A stretch of 35,252 nucleotides of DNA, taken from positions 1 through 35,252 of the forward strand of contig NZ_JAUHJQ010000018.1 in the NCBI RefSeq assembly GCF_030412965.1, in the 5' to 3' direction. Numbering within the stretch: position 1 is the stretch's first letter; the number at the start of each line of letters is the position of its first letter. Of this stretch, positions 8,270-14,950 are shown piece after piece. Under the pieces are notes generated by a model, which was not told the origin of the DNA, made no database searches, and worked only from the letters and a program-made list of their open reading frames with translations. Origin of the DNA: Nocardioides oceani. GTDB lineage: Bacteria; Actinomycetota; Actinomycetes; Propionibacteriales; Nocardioidaceae. Both the position numbers and the translations under genes were made by a program.

Positions 8270-9100
8270 GTGGGAGTCCTCCAGCACAACGCCCGGCAGA
8301 CGGCACGCCGCGCCGGCGACAGCACCTGGTTCGACCGCGCGGTCCGCGTGGGACTGGTCGCCTACGGGCTGGTGTACCTCGTCATCGCCTGGCTCGCGGT
8401 CCAGCTCGCGCTCGGCGACCGCGAGGGCGAGGCGTCGACCAGCGGCGCGGTGCGCGAGCTGGCCCAGCAGCCGTTCGGCAAGGTGCTGGTCTGGCTGGTC
8501 GCGATCGGCATGTTCGTGCTGGTGCTGTGGCGCGCGCTCGAGGCGGTCACCGGCCACCGCGACGAGGAGGGCGCCACCCGGCTGCGCAAGCGGCTCACCT
8601 CCGCGGGCAAGGGCGTGCTGTACGCCGCCATCGGGATCAGCGCGCTGCGCGTCGCCACCGGCTCCGGCTCCTCCGGGGGGAAGCGCTCCTCCGAGGACAC
8701 CCTGACCGCGAAGCTCCTCGACCTGCCGTTCGGGCAGGTGCTGGTGTTCCTCGTGGGCGCCGCGATCATCGGCTACGGCGTGGCCCTCGGCGTGCGCGCC
8801 TGGACCGAGAAGTTCCGCGAGCAGCTGACCGCCGAGGGCCGCAGCGGCGACGCCGGCACGGCGTACGTCTGGCTCGGCAAGGTCGGCCACGCCGCCAAGG
8901 GCGTCGCGCTGGTCGTCGTCGGCGGGCTGTTCTGCTACGCCGCGGTCACCCACGACGCGAAGAAGTCCGGCGGGCTGGACCAGGCGCTGCTCGAGGTGCT
9001 CCAGCAGCCCTTCGGGCCGGTGCTGCTGGTGCTCGTCGGCGTCGGCATCGGCTGCTACGGGCTATTCACCTTCGCCCGCGCCCGCCACCTGTCGCGATGA
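8270..9100 (+). CDS. DUF1206 domain-containing membrane protein
   Basis: A 276-residue integral membrane protein of unknown function. Three repeated units are visible, each with two hydrophobic helices and a P-F-G-x-V-L motif: QQPFGKVL, DLPFGQVL and QQPFGPVL. This internal triplication is typical of DUF1206 proteins, giving about six membrane segments. Charged loops separate the units, for example the basic RLRKRLTSAGKG at the start of unit two. The GTG at 8270 lies six bases after the preceding flavoprotein, and the ATGA overlap at the end couples it to the next one. Position between two paralogous flavoproteins suggests shared function, perhaps a membrane partner, but nothing in the protein shows heme, metal or quinone ligands clearly. 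Confidence 0.87.
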   Translation: MGVLQHNARQTARRAGDSTWFDRAVRVGLVAYGLVYLVIAWLAVQLALGDREGEASTSGAVRELAQQPFGKVLVWLVAIGMFVLVLWRALEAVTGHRDEEGATRLRKRLTSAGKGVLYAAIGISALRVATGSGSSGGKRSSEDTLTAKLLDLPFGQVLVFLVGAAIIGYGVALGVRAWTEKFREQLTAEGRSGDAGTAYVWLGKVGHAAKGVALVVVGGLFCYAAVTHDAKKSGGLDQALLEVLQQPFGPVLLVLVGVGIGCYGLFTFARARHLSR

Positions 9101-10488
9101 GCGCCGAGCACGCCGTCGACGTCGTGGTCCTCGGCCTCGGCGCCGGCGGGGAGTACGCGGCGATCAAGCTCGCCCGGGCCGGCCTCGTGGTCGTCGGGGT
9201 CGAGCGCGACCTCGTCGGCGGCGAGTGCCCGTTCTGGGGCTGCACGCCCTCGAAGCTGATGATCCGCGGAGCGCACGTCCTCGCCGAGGCGCGGCACGTC
9301 GACGAGCTCGCCGGGCGTGCCGTCGTCGAGCCGGACCTCGGCCCCACCGCCGCCCGCATCCGCGAGGCCAACCACGACTGGACCGACGACGGGCACAGCG
9401 GTCCGCTGCGCGAGGCCGGCGTGCGCCTCGTCCGCGGCCGCGGCCGGCTCGACGGGCCCGGCCGGGTCGTCGTCGAGACCACTGCCGGCACCGAGACGTA
9501 CGTCGCCGGGCGCGGCGTCGTCCTGGCGACCGGCACGGAGGCCGACGCCCCGCCGGTCCCCGGCCTGGCCGGCACGCCGTACTGGACCAACCGCGAGGTC
9601 GTCCACGCGACCGCCGCCCCCGCGCGGCTCGGCGTGCTCGGCGGCGGGCCGATCGGCGCCGAGCTGGCCCAGGCCTTCGCCCGGTTCGGCTCGGCGGTGA
9701 CGCTCCTCGAGGCCGGCCCCCGCCTGCTCGGCCCGGAGGAGCCCGAGGCCAGTGCGGCGGTCGCCGCGGCGTTCGCCCGCGAGGGGATCGACGTGCGGAC
9801 CGGCGTCGAGGTCGAGCAGGTCGACCACGGCGGCCGCGACGGGGGAGGCTTCCGGCTGCGGCTGGCCGGCGACCCGGGTGCGGAGGTCGAGGTCGACGAG
9901 CTGCTCGTCGCCACCGGCCGCCGACCGAACCTCCGCGGCATCGGGCTCGAGACCGTCGGCCTCGACCCCGACGCCGGCCGGGTCGCGGTCGACGAGCGGC
10001 TGCGGGCGGGGGAGCGGCTCTGGGCGGTCGGCGACGTGACGGGGGAGGGCCCGTTCACCCACGTCGCGAAGTACCAGGCGGTCGGCGTCGTCGCCAACGT
10101 CCTCGGCCGCGAGGTGCGGCCGGCGGACTACCGCGCCCTCACCCGGGTGACGTTCACCGACCCGGAGGTGGGCGCGGTGGGGCTGACCGAGCAGCAGGCG
10201 CGCGAGGCCGGGGTCGACGTGCGCGTCGGGCTGGCCGACGTCCCGCGGTCCAGCCGCGGCTGGATGCACGGACCGGGGAACGAGGGCGTCGTGAAGGTCG
10301 TCGCCGACGCCGCACGCGGGGTCCTCGTCGGCGGCACCGTCGCCGCGCCGTACGGCGGCGAGGTCATGGGCCTGCTCAGCACCGCGGTGCACGCCGAGGT
10401 GCCGGTCGAGGTGCTCCGCGGCATGCACTTCCCCTTCCCGACCTTCCAGCGGACGATCGAGGCCGCCCTCAAGGCTCTGGACGTGTGA
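9097..10488 (+). CDS. NAD(P)/FAD-dependent pyridine nucleotide-disulfide oxidoreductase (paralogue B)
   Basis: A 463-residue paralogue of the gene at 6869-8263, aligning along its whole length. It has FAD loop GLGAGGE, redox disulfide CPFWGC (C44, C49) before TPSK, NAD(P) loop GGGPIGAELAQ, and LWAVGDVTG. The C-terminal catalytic His-Glu pair is again missing: the segment reads FPTFQR, with F447 in place of His and R452 in place of Glu. The two genes share blocks such as GTPYWTNR and TFTDPEV, so they arose by duplication or were acquired together. The ATG at 9097 overlaps the DUF1206 stop. A strong hairpin follows the stop. The electron acceptor is unknown. Confidence 0.85.
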   Translation: MSAEHAVDVVVLGLGAGGEYAAIKLARAGLVVVGVERDLVGGECPFWGCTPSKLMIRGAHVLAEARHVDELAGRAVVEPDLGPTAARIREANHDWTDDGHSGPLREAGVRLVRGRGRLDGPGRVVVETTAGTETYVAGRGVVLATGTEADAPPVPGLAGTPYWTNREVVHATAAPARLGVLGGGPIGAELAQAFARFGSAVTLLEAGPRLLGPEEPEASAAVAAAFAREGIDVRTGVEVEQVDHGGRDGGGFRLRLAGDPGAEVEVDELLVATGRRPNLRGIGLETVGLDPDAGRVAVDERLRAGERLWAVGDVTGEGPFTHVAKYQAVGVVANVLGREVRPADYRALTRVTFTDPEVGAVGLTEQQAREAGVDVRVGLADVPRSSRGWMHGPGNEGVVKVVADAARGVLVGGTVAAPYGGEVMGLLSTAVHAEVPVEVLRGMHFPFPTFQRTIEAALKALDV

Positions 10489-10495
10489 CCTGCGG

Positions 10496-10520
10496 TTCCG
10501 GGGGGAAGGAACCCCCGGAG
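10496..10520 (+). terminator. Hairpin after the flavoprotein cassette, possible terminator
   Basis: An inverted repeat with arms 10497-10504 and 10512-10519 (TCCGGGGG and CCCCCGGA) and a seven-base loop begins eight bases after the flavoprotein stop. There is no U-tract, which is common for actinobacterial terminators. It separates the cassette from the ATPase gene. Function inferred from position. Confidence 0.4.
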
Positions 10521-10535
10521 CACTGACCGAGAGAC

Positions 10536-10556
10536 CGCGACCGAGACCCGGTCGCG
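10536..10556 (+). promoter_or_regulatory. Perfect 8-bp stem hairpin in the leader of the ParA-like gene
   Basis: CGCGACCG (10536-10543) pairs perfectly with CGGTCGCG (10549-10556) around a five-base loop. It ends six bases before the GGAGG ribosome site (10562-10566) of the gene starting at 10575. It could be an operator dyad on DNA or a structure affecting initiation. No known family matches it by eye. Confidence 0.35.
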
Positions 10557-10574
10557 ACGACGGAGGAACCCCGG

Positions 10575-11984
10575 ATGAGCCAGCCGCAGGACCCCCACCA
10601 GCGGACCGACCAGCACGACGTCTCCGACACCAGTGACCGGCTCTACACGCCCGAGGAGCTCGGGGCGTACGCCGCCGGGCAGCGCTCGGTGGACCCGCTG
10701 GCCGACCCGCTCGGCGACCCGCTGGGTGACCCGCTCGGTGGCCCGCCGGCCGACCAGCGCCACAACACCCGCGAGGTGCCGCAGGTGCACCAGCCGATCC
10801 ACCAGCCGATGAACCAGCCGGTCAACCCGCCCCCGGCCGGTCCGCCGCAGACCAACCCGTGGCCCACCAGCCCGCCGCCGGCTGCCCCGCCCGCCGCTCC
10901 GCCCGCTGCCCCGCCGATGGCCCCGCCGATGGCCCCGCCGATGGCCCCGCCGGCCGCCCCGCCCGTGGCTGCCCCGTCGCCGACGTACGCCCAGCCGGTC
11001 GCGCAGCCGGTCGAGCAGCCGGCCGAGGAGCCGGCCGAGCCGCGCCGCTTCATGACGGCGACCGACTTCCTCGACCGCCGTGCGGACGACGTGGACCACG
11101 GCCCGGCGACCTGGGGCTGGCGCGGCCGCGTCCGCCGCTGGACCGGCGGGCTGGTCTCGCCGCGGATGGGCCCGGCCGAGATGGACCACGAGAACGACCG
11201 GCGCACCATCCAGCGCGACTTCGAGGGACCTCGCACGATCGCCTTCATCAACCCCAAGGGCGGCGCGGCCAAGACCACCGGCGTGCTCGCGGCCGGCTAC
11301 ACCTTCGGCACCGTGCGCGGTGGGGGCGTGGTCGCCTGGGACAACAACGAGACCCGCGGCACCCTCGGCATCCGCGGCACGCGGAGCACCCACCGCAACA
11401 CCACCCGCGAGCTGCTGGAGGACCTGAGCCGGTTCAGCGACGTCTACCAGTCCCGGATCGGCGACCTCGGGGCGTTCGTCCGCTCCCAGGGCGACGCCCA
11501 CTTCGACGTGCTGGCCTCCGACGAGCGCCCGGACGTGACCGGGATGATCCGGGCGCAGGACTTCCAGGCGGTGCACAAGCTGCTCGAGCGGTTCTACCGG
11601 GTGATCCTCGTCGACACCGGCAACAACATGCGTGCCGAGAACTGGCTGGCCGCCGCCGACGCCGCCGACCTGCTCGTGGTGACGAGCACCGTGCGCGAGG
11701 ACACCGGCTACTCCGGTCTCTGGATGCTCGACGCGCTGCAGGACGCCGGCTACCAGAACCTCAAGCACAAGACCGTCACCGTGCTCTCCGACCCCTCCGC
11801 GCAGGTCGACAGCAAGCTGGCGCACGACCTCGTCCAGGTCTACGAGCAGCGGACCCGCGCGGTCTACCGGGTGCCGTACGACCCGGCGCTCGTCTCCGGC
11901 TCGGTCGTCCCGTACTCCTCGCTCTCGGAGGCCACCCGCCGCCAGTGGCTCAAGGCCTGCGCCGGCATGGCCGCCGCGCTCTGA
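10575..11984 (+). CDS. ParA/MinD-like P-loop ATPase with proline-rich N-terminal half
   Basis: A 469-residue protein in two parts. Residues 1 to about 160 are low complexity: DPLGDPLGDPLGG, a QPxxQP stretch, then seven four-residue PP units and a PVEQPAEEP region. Residues from about 210 form a SIMIBI-class ATPase with the deviant Walker A NPKGGAAKTT (N226-T235; signature lysine K228, P-loop lysine K233), and VILVDTGNNMRAENW as the switch/Walker B strand. The usual DxDPQG after the P-loop reads WDNNETRGTLG. This architecture recalls the actinobacterial EspI-type ATPases near type VII secretion genes, but no such genes are here. No ParB gene or canonical parS is nearby, so chromosome partition is not supported. 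The ATG at 10575 has GGAGG eight bases upstream. Confidence 0.8.
   Translation: MSQPQDPHQRTDQHDVSDTSDRLYTPEELGAYAAGQRSVDPLADPLGDPLGDPLGGPPADQRHNTREVPQVHQPIHQPMNQPVNPPPAGPPQTNPWPTSPPPAAPPAAPPAAPPMAPPMAPPMAPPAAPPVAAPSPTYAQPVAQPVEQPAEEPAEPRRFMTATDFLDRRADDVDHGPATWGWRGRVRRWTGGLVSPRMGPAEMDHENDRRTIQRDFEGPRTIAFINPKGGAAKTTGVLAAGYTFGTVRGGGVVAWDNNETRGTLGIRGTRSTHRNTTRELLEDLSRFSDVYQSRIGDLGAFVRSQGDAHFDVLASDERPDVTGMIRAQDFQAVHKLLERFYRVILVDTGNNMRAENWLAAADAADLLVVTSTVREDTGYSGLWMLDALQDAGYQNLKHKTVTVLSDPSAQVDSKLAHDLVQVYEQRTRAVYRVPYDPALVSGSVVPYSSLSEATRRQWLKACAGMAAAL
10881..10964 (+). repeat. In-frame 12-bp minisatellite encoding (A/M)APP units
   Basis: Seven tandem 12-base units encode AAPP x3, MAPP x3 and AAPP in the ParA-like ATPase. 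The three MAPP units are nearly identical at DNA level, so copy number could vary between strains. Each unit puts a Pro-Pro pair in the protein. Confidence 0.8.
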
Positions 11985-12000
11985 GCGCCCGCCGCGAGTC

Positions 12001-12018
12001 CCAGCGGGGCCCCGCTGG
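12001..12018 (+). terminator. Perfect 18-bp palindrome after the ParA-like gene
   Basis: CCAGCGGGG directly abuts its reverse complement CCCCGCTGG, 16 bases after the stop of the ATPase gene, and is followed by AACTTCTC. A terminator is the simplest reading, though the tail is weak. As a perfect DNA dyad it could also be a protein-binding site. Confidence 0.45.
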
Positions 12019-12025
12019 AACTTCT

Positions 12026-12066
12026 CGACCCCGACGGCCCGACCCCGACGGCGCGACCCCGACGAC
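12026..12066 (+). repeat. Three 14-bp-period direct repeats, CGACCCCGACGGC-like
   Basis: Three copies of CGACCCCGACGRC start at 12026, 12040 and 12054, the first two identical over 13 bases. A further hairpin with 8-bp arms TGCGGGCG/CGCCCGCA follows at 12071-12089. The repeats fill most of the gap between the ATPase gene and the small membrane protein gene. Confidence 0.6.
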
Positions 12067-12119
12067 TCGATGCGGGCGGACCGCCCGCAGGACCGGCGTG
12101 AGTGGGGGATGATGGAGCC

Positions 12120-12584
12120 GTGTCTCGGACCACCACCCTCGCCCGCCCCGGTCAGCCCGACCTCGTGACCACCCGGCCGGTCGTCGGCGACTACCGGTGG
12201 GACGGCAAGCGCTGGCGCCGGTGGACCGGGCGTCGGTGGGCCTCGGCGGCGTACTCCGCCGACATGCGGGCCCTCCACCGCCCCGAGCGGTTCGACCTGG
12301 GCCGGCGGATCACCGAGTCGCAGCGCCAGCGTGTGCTGGACCTCGCGGTCGAGCGCCAGGTGCTCGACGAGGGCGCCTCGGTCGTCCACGCCGGACCGCA
12401 CGGCACGGTGCTCGCCTACCAGCGGCCCGTCTCCCACGTCGCCCACGCCGTCGGCACGATCATCACCGGCGGCCTGTGGGCCCTCGTGTGGATCGTGTGC
12501 GCGGTCGGCCGCTCCGAGGACCGCGTCCGGCTGGAGTGCGACGCCTGGGGCCACGTCTGGGCTCTGCGCGCCACCAGCCGCTGA
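12120..12584 (+). CDS. Small membrane protein with tryptophan-rich N-terminal motif, unknown function
   Basis: About 154 residues, not recognised as a named family. The N-terminal region holds a tryptophan/basic motif, YRWDGKRWRRWTGRRWASAAY, similar in character to short WDG-type motifs (as in DUF2510) found ahead of actinobacterial membrane proteins. A helical, charged middle follows, with RQRVLDLAVERQVLDEGA. One hydrophobic helix is clear near the C-terminus (AVGTIITGGLWALVWIVCAV). Two GTG starts are possible, 12102 and 12120. I prefer 12120 because GATGAT lies six bases before it, fitting a leaderless promoter, but this is not decisive. It converges with the reverse-strand gene at 12625. 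Confidence 0.65.
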   Translation: MSRTTTLARPGQPDLVTTRPVVGDYRWDGKRWRRWTGRRWASAAYSADMRALHRPERFDLGRRITESQRQRVLDLAVERQVLDEGASVVHAGPHGTVLAYQRPVSHVAHAVGTIITGGLWALVWIVCAVGRSEDRVRLECDAWGHVWALRATSR

Positions 12585-12624
12585 CCGAGTCCGCACCGTC
12601 GCGCCGGCGTCACCTCGGCCGGGG

Positions 12625-13032
12625 TCAGTCCTTCGCGGCGCCCCACCCGTGCCAGCGCTCGATGGTCACCCAGGCGCTGACGCGGGGCGACTCGCGGTCG
12701 GGGTAGGGCTGCCCGCCGTAGTGGGTGCTGCACCGGTCGATGTCGACGAGCCCCTCGTCGTCGGCGATCTCGGTGACCCGGCCGATGAGCGAGACGTGGG
12801 TGTACCAGCTGGCCTCGTCGAGCACGGTCAGCGAGACGCGCGGGTCTCGGCGCAGGTGCTTCAACCGCACCCGGGTGGCGTCCATGTTGAGCAGCACCCG
12901 GTCGTCGTCCTCCAGGAGGTACCACGTCGCCACCGACACCGGCGTCCCGTCGGAGCGCAGGGTGGTGACGACGGCCGGGTTGGGCTTGCGCAGCAGGGCG
13001 CGTACGTCGTCGGGGAACGGGAGCTCGGGCAT
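12625..13032 (-). CDS. PPOX-class F420/flavin-dependent oxidoreductase
   Basis: A 135-residue split-barrel protein of the pyridoxamine-5'-phosphate-oxidase-like class. The pattern is typical: a short N-terminal helix, VVTTLRSDGTPVSVATWYL, a strand with DDRVLLNMDATR, the basic RLKHLRRDPRVSLTVLD phosphate-binding region, and a C-terminal WVTIERWHGWG. Such small actinobacterial members often use F420 or FMN; which one applies here cannot be told. The ATG reads from 13032 leftward with AGGAGG (complement of 13037-13042) four bases upstream. The frame is open much further upstream, but that is antisense to the quinone reductase. It is transcribed divergently from that gene. Confidence 0.85.
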   Translation of the reverse strand: MPELPFPDDVRALLRKPNPAVVTTLRSDGTPVSVATWYLLEDDDRVLLNMDATRVRLKHLRRDPRVSLTVLDEASWYTHVSLIGRVTEIADDEGLVDIDRCSTHYGGQPYPDRESPRVSAWVTIERWHGWGAAKD

Positions 13033-13107
13033 GGATCCTCCTGGTGACGGGTTACCGGACGATGAGTCCCGTACCCAAGTGACACCCAGCCCGGAAGGGG
13101 CAACCAC

Positions 13108-14121
13108 GTGCGTGCAGTCGTCTACCGCCAGACCGGTCCGTCGAGCGTCCTGGAGGTGGTCGAGCGCGAGGTGCCGGAGCCGGGGATCGGCGAGGTCCGC
13201 GTCCGGCTGGTCCGGGCGGGGGTGAACCCGACGGACTGGAAGTTCCGTGCCGGGATGATGAGCGGGTACGACGAGGTGACGCCCGGCCAGGACGGCGCGG
13301 GCGTCGTCGACGCGGTCGGTCCCGACGTGGTCGGCTTCGCCGTGGAGGACCGGGTCTGGGTGTTCCTCGCCCAGCACGGCCAGGCCCACGGGACGGCCGC
13401 CGAGCACGTCGTCCTGCCCGCGACCCGGGTGGTCCACCTCCCGGTCGGGGCGTCGTACGACGTCGGCGCGGCGCTCGGCGTGCCCGCCGTCACCGCCCAC
13501 CGGGCCCTCACCAGCGGCGAGGACGTCGACCGGCTCGCTCCCGGGGCGCTCGAGGGTCGCACCGTGCTGGTCGCCGGGGGAGCGGGCGCGGTCGGCAACG
13601 CGGCGATCCAGCTGGCCCGCTGGGCCGGGGCGACCGTGCTGACCACGGTCAGCAGCGACGAGAAGGGCGCGCTGGCGGTCGCCGCGGGCGCCCACCACAC
13701 CGTCAACTACACCGTCGGCGACCCCGCCGCGGAGATCCGCAAGGTCGCGCCCGACGGCGTGGACCTGGTCGTCGAGGTCGCACCGGCGCAGAACAACGAC
13801 CTCGACCGCGCGGTCACCCGCGTGCGCGGCACGATCGCGATCTACGCCAACAACGGCGGCGACGAGTTCTCGATCCCCGTGCGGGAGACGTTCTCCAAGA
13901 ACCTGCGCTACCAGTTCGTGCTGCTCTACACCCTGGGCGAGGACCTGCTGCGGGCCGCGGCCGAGGACATCACCGCGGCGCTCGAGGACGGGGCGTTCGC
14001 GGTCGGCGAGGACGCCGGCGTACCCCTCCACCACCTCCCGCTCGCGGAGACCGCCGCCGCGCACGACGCGGTCGAGGTCGGGGCGGTCGGGAAGGTCCTG
14101 CTGGCGATCGGCGAGGAGTGA
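13108..14121 (+). CDS. Quinone reductase-like zinc-independent medium-chain dehydrogenase
   Basis: A 337-residue MDR-superfamily protein resembling NADPH:quinone oxidoreductase. It begins VRAVVYRQTGPSSVLEVVE, has GVNPTDWKFRAGM and GQDGAGVVDAVG in the GroES-like domain, and the nucleotide loop VAGGAGAVGNAAIQLARWAGA(T) in the Rossmann domain. The catalytic and structural zinc cysteines of alcohol dehydrogenases are absent, which places it in the quinone-reductase group. GTG at 13108 follows a GGAAGGGG stretch. It shares a 75-base intergenic region with the divergent PPOX gene, so the two flavin/NADPH-type enzymes may be co-regulated. The substrate is unknown. Confidence 0.88.
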   Translation: MRAVVYRQTGPSSVLEVVEREVPEPGIGEVRVRLVRAGVNPTDWKFRAGMMSGYDEVTPGQDGAGVVDAVGPDVVGFAVEDRVWVFLAQHGQAHGTAAEHVVLPATRVVHLPVGASYDVGAALGVPAVTAHRALTSGEDVDRLAPGALEGRTVLVAGGAGAVGNAAIQLARWAGATVLTTVSSDEKGALAVAAGAHHTVNYTVGDPAAEIRKVAPDGVDLVVEVAPAQNNDLDRAVTRVRGTIAIYANNGGDEFSIPVRETFSKNLRYQFVLLYTLGEDLLRAAAEDITAALEDGAFAVGEDAGVPLHHLPLAETAAAHDAVEVGAVGKVLLAIGEE

Positions 14122-14142
14122 CCGAGGGGCGGCCGGCTCGAC

Positions 14143-14228
14143 GTTTCATCGGCCGTCCGATGGAACTCCCGGTTGGCCGATGGAACTTCATCGGCCAACC
14201 GCCGGTTTCATCGGCCGGCCGATGAACC
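14143..14228. repeat. Phased array of three palindromes built from TTCATCGGCC half-sites
   Basis: Three dyads lie between the quinone reductase and the pyrR promoter. Dyad 1 (14143-14166) has 9 of 10 arm pairs. Dyad 2 (14171-14200) has perfect 12-bp arms GGTTGGCCGATG/CATCGGCCAACC around six bases. Dyad 3 (14207-14226) is a perfect 20-bp palindrome, TTCATCGGCC plus its complement. The centres fall at 14154.5, 14185.5 and 14216.5, so both intervals are exactly 31 bp. Six copies of the TTCATCGGCC-type decamer occur in 82 bp; dyad 2 has its half-sites in everted order. Not matched to a known element. Confidence 0.85.
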
Positions 14229-14284
14229 TTCCGCCCGCCGCCGAGAGCCCGGCCGCGCCCGGGTGCGCGGCCGCGGAGCGAGGC

Positions 14285-14345
14285 GGTAGGGTCGGTGGCG
14301 TTCGACATCCTTTAACGAGCCGTCCCGTGAGGCGGAGAAGGAGGT
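14285..14345 (+). promoter_or_regulatory. pyrR promoter -10 and PyrR-binding leader with sequestered Shine-Dalgarno
   Basis: TAGGGT (14287-14292) fits a -10 box; RNA would begin near 14300. The leader 14300-14345 holds the PyrR recognition loop TCCCGTGAGG (14323-14332) closed by CCG/CGG, with TCCTT (14308-14312) able to pair with AAGGA (14338-14342). The latter is part of a perfect ribosome site AAGGAGGT (14338-14345). The fold predicts translational repression by PyrR, as known for mycobacteria. It matches the carA leader at 58 of 61 positions; the G at 14319 loses one pair of the upper stem. Confidence 0.85.
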
Positions 14346-14356
14346 CACGCGCACCC

Positions 14357-14950
14357 GTGTGTGCCCAGCCTGCCCCGGAGGCGACCCCCGGCCGGGTCGT
14401 CCTCGACGCCCGTGACATCGCCCGGGCGCTGACCCGCATCTCCCACGAGATCCTCGAGCGCAACAAGGGCGCCGGCGACCTCGTCCTGCTCGGCATCCCG
14501 AGCCGCGGCGTGCCGCTGGCCGAGCGGATCGCCGAGCGGATCACCTCGGTCGAGGGGTACGACGTGCCCACCGGCTCGCTCGACGTCACGATGTACCGCG
14601 ACGACCTGCGGCTGAAGCCGGCCCGTGCCCTGCTCCACACCGAGATCCCCGAGAGCGGCATCGACGGGCGGACCGTCGTGCTGGTCGACGACGTGCTGTT
14701 CTCCGGCCGCACCATCCGCGCCGCGCTGGACGCCCTCAACGACATCGGCCGCCCGCGTGCCGTGCGCCTGGCGGTCCTGGTCGACCGCGGACACCGCGAG
14801 CTGCCGATCCGCGCGGACTTCGTCGGCAAGAACCTGCCCACCTCGCTCGTCGAGCGGGTCCGGGTGACCCTCGCCGGGGTCGACGAGGTCGACGCGGTGA
14901 CCATCCACGGCGAGGGCGACACCAGCGAGCCGACGGGGGAGGCCTCGTGA
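14357..14950 (+). CDS. pyrR: PyrR, uracil phosphoribosyltransferase-type pyr operon regulator
   Basis: PyrR binds the leader RNAs of pyr transcripts in response to UMP/UTP and may also have uracil phosphoribosyltransferase activity. The 197-residue product has GIPSRGVPLAERIA near the start, DVTMYRDDL, and the PRPP-binding loop VVLVDDVLFSGRTIRAAL. GTG at 14357 is the first in-frame start after the AAGGAGGT at 14338-14345, with a longish 11-base spacing. Its own leader carries a PyrR site, so autoregulation is expected. The stop overlaps pyrB as GTGA. Confidence 0.95.
   Translation: MCAQPAPEATPGRVVLDARDIARALTRISHEILERNKGAGDLVLLGIPSRGVPLAERIAERITSVEGYDVPTGSLDVTMYRDDLRLKPARALLHTEIPESGIDGRTVVLVDDVLFSGRTIRAALDALNDIGRPRAVRLAVLVDRGHRELPIRADFVGKNLPTSLVERVRVTLAGVDEVDAVTIHGEGDTSEPTGEAS

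Noticed and set aside
6869..10488. Calling the two flavoproteins lipoamide dehydrogenase or mercuric reductase
   Set aside because: The His-Glu pair of lipoamide dehydrogenase is missing, and there is no N-terminal metal-binding domain or C-terminal Cys-Cys of MerA.
10881..10964. A CRISPR-like repeat run
   Set aside because: The 12-base units are contiguous, without spacers, and in frame, encoding APP repeats.
10500..12120. A parS centromere beside the ParA-like gene
   Set aside because: No sequence resembling the conserved TGTTTCACGTGAAACA site was found; only unrelated dyads and 14-bp repeats are present.
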